Source: Neisseria arctica (GTDB lineage Bacteria; Pseudomonadota; Gammaproteobacteria; Burkholderiales; Neisseriaceae). Taken from it: a stretch of 64,000 bases of DNA. Both the position numbers and the translations under genes were made by a program. Of the stretch, positions 9,469 to 19,749 are shown piece by piece (position 1 is the first letter of the stretch; each line of letters opens with the position of its first letter). The notes beneath the pieces are model-generated. The model saw nothing but the letters and a program-made list of their open reading frames with translations, was not told where the DNA came from and ran no database searches. The stretch covers positions 372,001-436,000 of the forward strand of contig NZ_CP091510.1 in NCBI RefSeq assembly GCF_022870905.1, given 5' to 3'.

Positions 9469-10257
9469 GTGTTAAACCGATTACAGTCGCTGGTGCGCGA
9501 GGTGGCGCAAACCGAGGTAATGCCGCGTTTTTTGGATGCGGTCGTGAGCCGTAAATTAGACGGTTCTTTGCTGACCGAAGCTGATTTGGCGGCTCAGTCT
9601 GCTTTTGCGACTGGGTTGCCTGCAATTATCGATTGTCCGATGCTGGGTGAGGAAATGACGGCTGTTGAACAGCGCGAGTTATGGCACTACAACGAAGAGG
9701 GCTTGTGGGTAGTCGATCCGATAGACGGTACCAATAATTTTATCAACGGCCTGCCGCATTTCGCACTTTCGGCGGCTTACATCAAACACGGGCGGACACA
9801 GTTGGGAGTGGTATTCAATCCGGTAAGCGACGAATGCTTTTATGCAAAGCGTGGCGAAGGGGCGTTTCTAAACGGCCGCAGCCTGCCTTTGCGTAGTGTG
9901 CACAAGTATCTGCATGAGGCAATCGCCGGTGTGGAAATCAAATATCTGCGTTCGGGAAAACTTTCGAGCCGGATGAATACGTTGGCGCCGGTAGGCAGTA
10001 TCCGCAGTTTGGGTAGCAGCACTTTGGATTGGTGTTATTTGGCAGCCGGACGGTATGACGTATATGTGCACGGCGGACAGAAATTGTGGGATTACGCCGC
10101 AGGCGCGTTGATTTTTGAAGAAGCTGGGGGATGTTTGGCTACTTTGGAGGGAGATGACTTCTGGAGCGGTGAGCATGTATTCAGCAGGTCGGTGATTGCA
10201 GGTTTGCAGCCGCAGGTGTTTGCGAATTGGCTCAAATGGATAAGGGATAACCAATAA
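9469..10257 (+). CDS. Inositol monophosphatase family protein (SuhB-like)
   Basis: This 262-residue Mg-dependent phosphatase has the family's metal-binding signatures: GEE at 60-62, DPIDGTNNF at 83-91 and the C-terminal LWDYAAG. SuhB-type proteins dephosphorylate inositol-1-phosphate in vitro and in E. coli also act with NusA in rRNA antitermination. Which role applies here is unclear. The start is a GTG with AAGGA about ten bases upstream. No operon partner is visible; a possible sRNA gene lies just downstream. Confidence 0.9.
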   Translation: MLNRLQSLVREVAQTEVMPRFLDAVVSRKLDGSLLTEADLAAQSAFATGLPAIIDCPMLGEEMTAVEQRELWHYNEEGLWVVDPIDGTNNFINGLPHFALSAAYIKHGRTQLGVVFNPVSDECFYAKRGEGAFLNGRSLPLRSVHKYLHEAIAGVEIKYLRSGKLSSRMNTLAPVGSIRSLGSSTLDWCYLAAGRYDVYVHGGQKLWDYAAGALIFEEAGGCLATLEGDDFWSGEHVFSRSVIAGLQPQVFANWLKWIRDNQ

Positions 10258-10397
10258 TCATCAGGTGGTTTTGTTTAATTGAAGATTCCGGGCGAAGAAA
10301 AATAATAATGCAATAACGTAAGTAAAGCTTAGGCTGAATTGATATAACGATTGCACAGTTTAACGCTATTTAAAACTGAAATAGTTACAATATAAAC

Positions 10398-10505
10398 CGC
10401 TGACAGAGATTGCTTTTCCTTGAAGTGATCGAAGTAGTGAGTAAGACGTTTTCCCGCAATGTATTGACCATTCATGCTTCTCCCTTGGCGTGAATGGTTT
10501 TTTTT
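10398..10505 (+). ncRNA. Candidate trans-acting small RNA with anti-Shine-Dalgarno stretches
   Basis: Between two genes, a -10-like TACAAT/TATAAA (10386-10396) is followed about 100 bases later by a terminator. Three C/U-rich stretches could pair with ribosome-binding sites: CTTTTCCTTG (about 10412-10421), GTTTTCCCGC (about 10448-10457) and CTTCTCCCTTGG in the terminator loop (about 10477-10488). The last is complementary to GGAGAA, which occurs in the ribosome sites of ackA, the FabH-like gene and the M48 protease in this window. The layout recalls the sibling sRNAs of Neisseria (NmsR/RcoF). No good -35 is visible, and I cannot verify homology. Confidence 0.45.
10468..10505 (+). terminator. 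Rho-independent terminator after the candidate sRNA
   Basis: ACCATTCA (10468-10475) pairs with TGAATGGT (10491-10498), followed by a T run to 10505. It lies 210 bases past the preceding gene, so it more probably ends a separate short transcript. Confidence 0.8.
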
Positions 10506-10615
10506 GTCTGGGAAATTTGCACTGCTTTGCTTTCGGCGGATCTGCCATCTTTGTTTTTATTATTATATGTATGAGTGCTTATCCGGATTTCAGACGGCCT
10601 TAAGTGAGGCAAGGC

Positions 10616-11083
10616 TTATTTGAAAAACTGTCCGCAGCACGCTTTAAATTTTTTTGCCGAACCGCAAAAACAAGGTTGCTTCATACCGGGGAGGGGAACC
10701 GTGGGGTCTATGAAATACCAATCTTCCCCAATTCGCACGAACGCGGAAAGTTCGTGATGAACTTGTGTTTGGCCGTTCTCGCTATAAAGGGCTTTAAATT
10801 CTACTTGTGCATGGTTTTTCGAGATATTCGGATGATGGGCCAATACGTTTAAGCCCTGCCATCGGGTGGATTCGCTCCAATGCTGTATCGCGGAGCGGTC
10901 GAGCAATGGTTGCTGGGCCGGAACGGTAGTGTCGATAATATAATCAATGTGATGGAGTACATAAGCGCAATAGCGCGAACGCATCAATGCTTCGGCATTT
11001 GGGGCGGTAGCCGTGCCATTGTGAAAAGGTTGGCAGCATTCCGTATAGGGAATACCTGATTGGCAGGGGCAGGCGGTAGTCAT
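10616..11083 (-). CDS. YchJ family protein with two SEC-C zinc motifs
   Basis: This 155-residue protein has a SEC-C motif at each end: CPCQSGIPYTECC near the start and PCFCGSAKKFKACC at the C-terminus. The central NTF2-like part (ALMRSRYCAYVLHHIDYIIDTT) matches the YchJ/UPF0225 family. SEC-C motifs bind zinc and are found in SecA and many small proteins; YchJ itself has no firmly assigned function. The start at 11083 (MTTACPCQSG) fits the family better than the upstream one at 11113. It is flanked by hairpins and looks monocistronic. Confidence 0.9.
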   Translation of the reverse strand: MTTACPCQSGIPYTECCQPFHNGTATAPNAEALMRSRYCAYVLHHIDYIIDTTVPAQQPLLDRSAIQHWSESTRWQGLNVLAHHPNISKNHAQVEFKALYSENGQTQVHHELSAFVRIGEDWYFIDPTVPLPGMKQPCFCGSAKKFKACCGQFFK

Positions 11084-11209
11084 ATTGTATTGAGAGGCGA
11101 AATAAAGTGGCAATTATAGCCCAAGCGTTTGGGTAAAACCTATTGCTCTGCCTGGGGTAAACCGGGCGCATAGTTTGAGCTATAATCATTGGGTTTGGTT
11201 TATCAATTT

Positions 11210-11241
11210 AGGCCGTCTGAAAATAATTTTTCAGACGGCCT
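11210..11241 (-). terminator. Paired AG-type uptake sequences
   Basis: AGGCCGTCTGAAAA and TTTTCAGACGGCC form a hairpin 12 bases beyond the stop of the PycTM-domain gene on the minus strand. Confidence 0.8.
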
Positions 11242-11253
11242 CTTTATAATGCT

Positions 11254-13032
11254 TTACTGCTTTAGCTGATTGTAATCCAGCATCATATATTTTGCCGGCC
11301 TTTTCTTTTTTTCATTGCCTTCATCGCTCATAATCATTAGTCGGGATTCTCCGTTGATGGTAACGGAATCTATGGATTCGACATTGTTGAGGTTGATGAT
11401 TTCGGGTAGGGCGAGCTGCTCTGGTTCGCTTTGCGGGTTACCATTCCAGGTCCACAGCTGCGAATAGGGGTTGTCTTCGTAGCCGGTAATTTCATTAACA
11501 ATCATGAATGTATCCAGCACCGGGTCATAGCTGAGCGCCCGAATGCCGCCGCCGTTGAGATTGAGAAAAATTACATCGGTGAATTCAGGCTTTGCTTGGT
11601 TTTCAAATATTTCTTTCGGATTGCCAATCACTACGATCATGGAAAGCTCGTTGACCATTGGTTCGCGGAAGCCCAGCATCAGGCGGTTTTGTTTGCGGTC
11701 ATATAGTAATCCTTCGATATTGATTTTTTCAAAATCCACTTGCGCGTTGATTTTCGAACGGATGAGTTTGTCGAGTGTATCCGATTCGGCAAGGGTATCG
11801 GTCAGGCCGGAGAAGTAGCGTAGGTCGTGCACGTTGTTGCCTTCGATTTTGAAGCGCAACATATGCTCCCTGTCTGGGCGGCGCTCTCCTTTTTTATTGC
11901 GAGAATGCGAGGTGGTAGCGTAAATATAGCCTTCGTTATCGCGTGCCAAGCCTTCCAAATCACTGAGCTTTCGCTGAAAGCTTCGGATAAGCCGCAAATC
12001 CAGTGCTTCATCTTCATACAATGTGCCGTCTTCGGTGAATTTCACCAGACTGAAGGCACGGGAAGGTTCGTCTTCCACTACCAGCAGACGACCGTCGGGC
12101 AGTTGTTGGACGGCGGAAGGTTCGTAGATATTGTCGAAATCGTTAATACCTAAGTTGCGCAATTTGATGGCTTGTCCGGTGTCGGCCAGTACGGGCATGA
12201 TGCTTTGGATGGATTTAACACCTACAAAGGCGATAACGGAAGCCAGCAGGCCCCAGCGGAAAACGGTATAAGACATATTCAGATATTTGAATTTTTTGTT
12301 GGCAATCATTCCCAGCCAGTAAAGCTGGTCGCTCATTTTATGGTAAACGTCGTGCCGGCTGGACAGTATTTCCTGCATCTGTTCCCAGTATTCGCTTTTG
12401 GAAAGCCGTGCGCGGTCCTCGTAAATCAGGATATTGGGTTGGCTGCTGCCGTCTGAAAAAGCACTGTCGGCATAGAGTATGCGTTGTTTGAAATCGTGTA
12501 GTTTTGCCCGACGGGCGGCAACGTCTTTTAACCATGCCCACACTGCACGCGGCAGCCCTGCCCGTTCGGGTGAAGCGGAAATCAGTGCAAATACGATGGA
12601 TGCGGCGGCGGTAAACATAAAAATGCCCGCAGGGACAAGAAAAGCCGGTGACGAAGCGAAAATAAACGCTCCCGAAATCATCAGAGCCGATACGATAAAA
12701 CCGTTGAGCGAAATCATGATGTTCGCTTTAGTGGCGGCTAGGGCAATTAGTTCCAATTCAGTGCGAAAGGCGTTTCGGAACATGGTTTCTACACCTTTTG
12801 AGGTGCCGATGTTACTGGTGTTGCCGCTCTCAGGTTGGGTGGTGGTATTTTTTGTTTTTCTACTGCCGCTTTTTTTCTTTTTGACTGTGGAGCGGGCGGA
12901 CAGTCCGATATTTTGCTCTGACGCAGCAGCAGTGTCGCTGTCGGGCAGTAACGGCATGCTTTGGGAATCGGCAGCATTTATATCATTCGGCTTGTCGGGC
13001 GGTAGCAGTGGTGGGGGCGGCTCGGCAGTCAT
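11254..13032 (-). CDS. PycTM (Pycsar effector-like) membrane protein with C-terminal DUF3616-like domain
   Basis: Numbered from the ATG at 13032 (592 residues). Residues 1-75 are a Pro/Ser/Lys-rich tail. Residues about 80-277 match the Pycsar effector TM family (formerly DUF5706): GVETMFRNAFRTELELIALA, then TKANIMISLNG, two membrane helices (about 106-127 and 131-153), a cytoplasmic helical part (LSKSEYWEQMQEIL) and a third helix (about 255-275). Residues about 295-592 form a beta-rich domain like DUF3616/SdiA-regulated propellers (IEGLLYDRKQNRLMLGFREP), probably periplasmic. PycTM proteins permeabilise the membrane after cCMP/cUMP sensing, but no cyclase gene is adjacent. An in-frame TTG at 13107 lies inside a palindrome and is less likely. 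The start has no clear ribosome site. Confidence 0.75.
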   Translation of the reverse strand: MTAEPPPPLLPPDKPNDINAADSQSMPLLPDSDTAAASEQNIGLSARSTVKKKKSGSRKTKNTTTQPESGNTSNIGTSKGVETMFRNAFRTELELIALAATKANIMISLNGFIVSALMISGAFIFASSPAFLVPAGIFMFTAAASIVFALISASPERAGLPRAVWAWLKDVAARRAKLHDFKQRILYADSAFSDGSSQPNILIYEDRARLSKSEYWEQMQEILSSRHDVYHKMSDQLYWLGMIANKKFKYLNMSYTVFRWGLLASVIAFVGVKSIQSIMPVLADTGQAIKLRNLGINDFDNIYEPSAVQQLPDGRLLVVEDEPSRAFSLVKFTEDGTLYEDEALDLRLIRSFQRKLSDLEGLARDNEGYIYATTSHSRNKKGERRPDREHMLRFKIEGNNVHDLRYFSGLTDTLAESDTLDKLIRSKINAQVDFEKINIEGLLYDRKQNRLMLGFREPMVNELSMIVVIGNPKEIFENQAKPEFTDVIFLNLNGGGIRALSYDPVLDTFMIVNEITGYEDNPYSQLWTWNGNPQSEPEQLALPEIINLNNVESIDSVTINGESRLMIMSDEGNEKKKRPAKYMMLDYNQLKQ

Positions 13033-13098
13033 GACGTCGGGTACTGTCTTTATAAATGGATAATCGGAAAAGTATCTCAATGAGTTAAATGAATGGGT

Positions 13099-13140
13099 AT
13101 TTACCAAGCCGCCTGAAAATTTTCAGGCGGCTTGGTAAAT
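13099..13140. terminator. 42 bp perfect palindrome around a mutated uptake sequence
   Basis: The 42 bases from ATTTACCAAG to CTTGGTAAAT are an exact palindrome. The core GCCGCCTGAA differs from the uptake word GCCGTCTGAA by one base, and the facing arm carries the matching change. It lies upstream of the PycTM gene and downstream of nothing convergent, so it may be a cruciform or a former terminator. Confidence 0.7.
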
Positions 13141-13211
13141 GATGAAAATCAATTCATTGGGAATCATACTTGTTCGATGGCATTTATATGTGCAAGGTTC
13201 CTTTGTAATGA

Positions 13212-13250
13212 AAAATGCCGTCTGAAATCTAAAGTTTCAGACGGCATTTT
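13212..13250 (-). terminator. Terminator of leuS (paired AT-type uptake sequences)
   Basis: AAAATGCCGTCTGAAA pairs with TTTCAGACGGCATTTT, giving a 16 bp stem with a U-rich tail on the minus strand, 13 bases past the leuS stop. Confidence 0.85.
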
Positions 13251-13262
13251 TAAGCGGTATGT

Positions 13263-15926
<2,664 letters not shown>

Positions 15927-16023
15927 TTAAAAATAGAAAATCAGGGCGGAATTATAGCAGTTTCGGCAGGGAATTTTGTAAATAATGCAGATTGCGGGTA
16001 TGGGATATTTCGGGATGGCGGTA

Positions 16024-16062
16024 TTCAGACGGCCTGATATTGCTTGTATCAGGCCGTCTGAA
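16024..16062 (-). terminator. Terminator of ptsI (paired uptake sequences, tail to tail)
   Basis: ATTCAGACGGCCTGATA pairs with TATCAGGCCGTCTGAA around a seven-base loop, 18 bases beyond the ptsI stop. Confidence 0.8.
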
Positions 16063-16079
16063 AATTTTATAGGGGTGGT

Positions 16080-17831
16080 TTAGATGTCGCTTTCTGCCGC
16101 ATTGATGATTTTGAGCAGTTTTTCGGTTTTTTCAGGATCTTCGTTTCGCATCAGTTTGACGATATCTCCTTCAAGCGTATCCGTATTACTGTGTAAAACG
16201 ATGTCTTTCACCGCCAGCAGATTGTTGGGATTCATGGAAAAACGCCGCAGACCCATGCCCAGCAGCACCCGGGTAAAGGTGGTATCGCCGGCCATTTCGC
16301 CGCAGACGGATACGGTTTTTCCCATGCGGTTGGCGGTTCGGATAACGTGCAGTATCAGCTTGAGTACTGCCGGGTGGCCGGGTTGGTAAAGATAGCTGAC
16401 GCTGTCGTCGCCGCGGTCTACCGATAAGGTGTATTGGATCAGGTCGTTGGTGCCGATGGATACGAAGTCTACCAGTTTCAGCAGACTGCTTACCGTTAGT
16501 GCGGCTGACGGGATTTCAATCATACAGCCAAGCTCTACCTCGCCGTATGTTTCGCCGCGCTCTTCAAGTTGGCGTTTGGCTGTTTCGTAGTGTACGAGGC
16601 ATTGTTTGAGTTCGGACAGAGAGGTGATCATCGGCCACATCATTTTTACTTTGCCGTGTACGGAGGCGCGTAAGATGGCTTTCATCTGTGTGCGGAACAT
16701 GACCGGTTCGGCCAAACATAAGCGGATACCGGTCAGGCCAAGGGCAGGGTTGAGGCTCCCGTTGGGCGTGGCGTTTTGGCCGAACCAACGCGGGTTTTTA
16801 TCAACACCTAAATCTACGGTGCGGATGGTGAACTGCTTGCCTTTGAGTTTTTTAATGATGGCGGCATATACTTCGTACTGCTCGTTTTCATCGGGTAGGT
16901 TGTCCCGGTTGAGGTAGAGAAATTCGCTGCGGAACAGGCCGACGCCGTCTGCACCCATATTGTGCAGTGATTTGATGTCTTCAACCGATTCTATATTGGC
17001 CAGTAATTCGATATTGATGCCGTCTTCGGTAGTAGCGGCGGTTTTTTTGAGCTTGTTTAACTCCCGCTTGCGCAAACGGTATTGGCGCATACGTTGGCGG
17101 TATTCTGCCAAAACCAATTCGTCGGGGTTAATAATCAGAATACCGTTAATGCCGTCAACGATAACCCATTCATCTTCGCTGATGAGTTTACGAGCGTTGT
17201 GCAGGCCGATAACGGACGGGATATCGAGGCTGCGCCCTAAAATAGCGGTGTGGCTGGTAGAACCGCCTGCATCGGTTACGAAGCCGGCAATACGCTGTTC
17301 TTTAAAATGCACTGTATCGGCGGGGGAAAGGTCGTGCGCGATCAGAACGGTGTCATCAAGCAGGTTGGTTTGCAGGTTGATTTCGTTGCCTTGTCCGATG
17401 AGGTTGTTGTGGATACGCTCAACCACTTGCAGCATATCTTGTTTGCGCTCGCGCAGATAGGCATCATCGATTTCGTCGAATTGTTTGGCCAGTTTGTCGG
17501 TTTGCAGTTTTAATGCCCATTCGGCATTAATGTTTTGCTCTTCAATGATATCGACGGGATCGCGTGAGAGGGTAGCATCGGTAAGCAGCATCAAATGCAG
17601 AGAAATGAATGCACCCAGTTCCGCTGGCGCATTTTCGGGGATGGCGCTGCGAAGTTGTTCCAGCTCTTTACGAGTAGCCTTAATGGCGGCTTCGAAGCGT
17701 GCTTTTTCAGAAGCCAATTCGTTGGGTAGTATGTCGAATTGCGGTACTTCGTTAATGCCGCGTGCAATCAGGTGGGCACGCCCAATGGCAATGCCTTTGC
17801 CTGCGGCGATGCCGTGCAGCACGATACTCAT
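16080..17831 (-). CDS. ptsI: Phosphoenolpyruvate-protein phosphotransferase (PTS Enzyme I)
   Basis: This 583-residue protein takes phosphate from PEP onto a histidine (His194, in GGSTSHTAILGR) and passes it to HPr. The PEP-binding barrel follows (GVGLFRSEFLYL, then IEIPSAAL, GTNDLIQYTLSVDRGD and the catalytic cysteine in VSVCGEMAGD). The ATG lies two bases after the ptsH stop. It is the last gene of the EIIA-ptsH-ptsI unit. No sugar permease (EIIB/EIIC) is nearby, consistent with a regulatory PTS in Neisseria. Confidence 0.97.
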   Translation of the reverse strand: MSIVLHGIAAGKGIAIGRAHLIARGINEVPQFDILPNELASEKARFEAAIKATRKELEQLRSAIPENAPAELGAFISLHLMLLTDATLSRDPVDIIEEQNINAEWALKLQTDKLAKQFDEIDDAYLRERKQDMLQVVERIHNNLIGQGNEINLQTNLLDDTVLIAHDLSPADTVHFKEQRIAGFVTDAGGSTSHTAILGRSLDIPSVIGLHNARKLISEDEWVIVDGINGILIINPDELVLAEYRQRMRQYRLRKRELNKLKKTAATTEDGINIELLANIESVEDIKSLHNMGADGVGLFRSEFLYLNRDNLPDENEQYEVYAAIIKKLKGKQFTIRTVDLGVDKNPRWFGQNATPNGSLNPALGLTGIRLCLAEPVMFRTQMKAILRASVHGKVKMMWPMITSLSELKQCLVHYETAKRQLEERGETYGEVELGCMIEIPSAALTVSSLLKLVDFVSIGTNDLIQYTLSVDRGDDSVSYLYQPGHPAVLKLILHVIRTANRMGKTVSVCGEMAGDTTFTRVLLGMGLRRFSMNPNNLLAVKDIVLHSNTDTLEGDIVKLMRNEDPEKTEKLLKIINAAESDI

Positions 17832-17833
17832 GG

Positions 17834-18103
17834 TTATTCGCCTTCGCCGAAATAGTCGTTGATCAGGTTGGTGAGCGCTTGCATGGCGGCAGCTTCGTCG
17901 GGGCCGTCTGTTTCGAGTTCGATAATGCTGCCTTTGGCGGCTGCCAACATCATCAGACCCATGATGCTTTTACCGTTTACGCGGCGGTCGTTTCGACTAA
18001 CCCATACTTCGCTTTGAAAGCCAGATGCAGTTTGGGTGAATTTGCTTGAAGCCCGTGCATGCAGGCCGAGTTTGTTGATGATTTCGATTTCTTGTTTCAG
18101 CAT
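17834..18103 (-). CDS. ptsH: Phosphocarrier protein HPr
   Basis: This 89-residue carrier has the Enzyme I phosphorylation site His15 (NKLGLHARAS) and the regulatory Ser46 in NGKSIMGLMML, the HPr-kinase target. The ATG at 18103 is chosen over an in-frame TTG at 18112 because GAAGGAG lies at a workable distance from it. It overlaps the last bases of the EIIA gene by 7 bp, so the two are probably translationally coupled. A retained Ser46 suggests an HPr kinase is encoded elsewhere in the genome. Confidence 0.96.
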   Translation of the reverse strand: MLKQEIEIINKLGLHARASSKFTQTASGFQSEVWVSRNDRRVNGKSIMGLMMLAAAKGSIIELETDGPDEAAAMQALTNLINDYFGEGE

Positions 18104-18519
18104 GGGCGGCAAGCTCCTTCGGGCGGGGTGGTGATGTCGAGAATACCGTTGATGCCGGCGCTCTTTACCGTTTGAATGAATTTAGTCAAATCGGTTTCTT
18201 GGGTACTGTATTGGGTGGCTTTGAGCATCATCGGAGCGTTGATTCCGGTGAGTATGGCCACTTCGTTTTCTCGAACAAGCTTTCTGGCTGCGTTACAGGG
18301 TGTTGCACCGAATATATCGGTTAATACTAAAACACCGCAACCGCTGTTGATTTCGTGGATAACCGACTGGGCGCGTTGGATGATGTCTTCATGGTTTTCA
18401 TTATGCTCTACGCCGAGAATACGGATATTTCCCGGCGGCTCGCCCAAAAAGAAATGTTGTGCCAGGCTGCGGTAGGCTTCGCCTAGGGTTTCGTGGGTAA
18501 TGATAAGTAAACCGATCAT
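18097..18519 (-). CDS. PTS EIIA component, mannose family
   Basis: This 140-residue stand-alone EIIA domain of the mannose/sorbose family has the phosphorylation site His9 (LLIITHETLGEA) and the signature LTDIFGATPCNAARKL. It accepts phosphate from HPr. With no partner EIIB/EIIC genes it is probably a regulatory output whose phosphorylation reports PEP supply. First gene of the EIIA-ptsH-ptsI operon; the Shine-Dalgarno sequence is weak. Confidence 0.92.
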   Translation of the reverse strand: MIGLLIITHETLGEAYRSLAQHFFLGEPPGNIRILGVEHNENHEDIIQRAQSVIHEINSGCGVLVLTDIFGATPCNAARKLVRENEVAILTGINAPMMLKATQYSTQETDLTKFIQTVKSAGINGILDITTPPEGACRPC

Positions 18520-18617
18520 ATTGGAATTGTGGCTTTCTTGTTTGGCTGTATATCAGGCTGTTTCAAATATGGCTGCATACGGATAGTTTGGAATAATGCA
18601 GACTATAAGACTAATCG

Positions 18618-18647
18618 GGCCGTCTGAAAAGAGGGTTTCAGACGGCC
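18618..18647 (-). terminator. Terminator of hpt (paired AG-type uptake sequences)
   Basis: GGCCGTCTGAAA and TTTCAGACGGCC form a hairpin 14 bases beyond the hpt stop. Confidence 0.8.
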
Positions 18648-18661
18648 TGGAAAGTGGTTTG

Positions 18662-19225
18662 TCAGCTTTCGTTTTTCAGTGCGTAAATTTCACCGAGATT
18701 GCGCCAGGCGCCGGCCGCATCCATACCGTAGCCGAATACGTAGCGGTCGGGAACGTTTAAGCCGATATAGTCAGCGGTGATAGGCTTGGGTTTGCTGATT
18801 AGTTTATTGGCGAAGACAGCCGCCGAGCAGCTGGCCGCGCCCATTTCCAGTAGTTTTTCTTTAATGGCCGCCATGGTATGTCCCTCGTCGAGAATGTCAT
18901 CGAGTACTACGACATGGCGCCCCCGGATGTTTTCGGGCTGGGGCATGCGCAGCCAATTGAAGTTGCCGCCTTCGAGTTTGTCGCCGTAGCGAGAAACGTG
19001 AACATAGTCGAAATCCAGAGGAAAGCGTAACAGTGGCAGCAGTTGGCCGGTAAAAACAACAGCACCGCCCATTACGGGCAGCAGTAGAGGGTATTTGTCG
19101 CCCAAGTCGGCACTAATACGGTCGGCAAGGTTTTGCAAGGCACTTCGGCATTGGCTTTCATCGAACAATAAATCGGCATTGTCGAGCATGGCTTGGGTGT
19201 GGCTGCGTTTGGTGTCAATGTTCAT
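18662..19225 (-). CDS. hpt: Hypoxanthine-guanine phosphoribosyltransferase
   Basis: This 187-residue purine-salvage enzyme joins hypoxanthine or guanine to PRPP. The PRPP-binding motif VVVLDDILDEGHT is at about 105-117. The PVMGGAVVFTGQLL loop and the C-terminal VPDRYVFGYGMD base-binding region also match. It is flanked by non-coding DNA on both sides and seems to be transcribed alone. Confidence 0.93.
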   Translation of the reverse strand: MNIDTKRSHTQAMLDNADLLFDESQCRSALQNLADRISADLGDKYPLLLPVMGGAVVFTGQLLPLLRFPLDFDYVHVSRYGDKLEGGNFNWLRMPQPENIRGRHVVVLDDILDEGHTMAAIKEKLLEMGAASCSAAVFANKLISKPKPITADYIGLNVPDRYVFGYGMDAAGAWRNLGEIYALKNES

Positions 19226-19296
19226 GATGCAATCTTTAATTTCTTTATTAATCTTTGAAACAGCATGCCGGACGATTGTCCGGCATGCTGGCGGTA

Positions 19297-19677
19297 TTAT
19301 ACGCCCGTTTGGTTTTTATGGGCGGGACGGGCGACGGACAGAGCACCCCGCTTGCTGTTTGCGGGATCGGTAATGATGCAGAAACTCACCTCCGCATAAA
19401 TATATTTGCCTGTTTTATGCAGGGCTTTGGTGCGTGTGGCTTGTCCGCCGCTTCGGGTTGCCCCCGTCGAGATTGCGGCATGGAAACCCTTCCAGTGCGG
19501 AGCGCGCAATTTTTCGGGAATAATGATATCCAAACTTTGGCCAATGGCTTCGGCGGCACTAAAACCGAACATTTTTTCTGATGCATGATTCCATGTGCGG
19601 ATAATGCCTTCAGAATCGGCATATATGACGGAATCGGTCATTTGTTCAATCATGGCTTGGTAGGGTAGGGCATTCAT
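19297..19677 (-). CDS. Single PAS-domain protein
   Basis: This 126-residue protein is essentially one PAS domain: MTDSVIYADSEGIIRTWNHASEKMFGFSAAEAIGQSLDIIIPE, then the core HWKGFHAAISTG and the GKYIYAEVSFCIITD strand. No output domain is attached, so it would have to signal by partner binding. The start at 19677 has AAAGGA before it; a longer start at 19692 would remove that site. The ligand (haem, flavin or small molecule) cannot be read from the sequence. Confidence 0.85.
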   Translation of the reverse strand: MNALPYQAMIEQMTDSVIYADSEGIIRTWNHASEKMFGFSAAEAIGQSLDIIIPEKLRAPHWKGFHAAISTGATRSGGQATRTKALHKTGKYIYAEVSFCIITDPANSKRGALSVARPAHKNQTGV

Positions 19678-19749
19678 TGCACATCCTTTCATAGCAGAGA
19701 GTGTTACGTATTATAATCGCCTTTTTGCTTTCAGACGGCCTCTTTACCC

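Noticed and set aside
10366..10548. Reverse-strand frame of 60 codons between the phosphatase and YchJ genes
   Set aside because: It is antisense to the sRNA-like region, has no ribosome site and no family; the RNA explanation fits better.
13033..13107. N-terminal extension of the PycTM protein from a TTG codon
   Set aside because: The TTG is inside a perfect palindrome and has no Shine-Dalgarno; the ATG at 13032 is simpler, though not certain.
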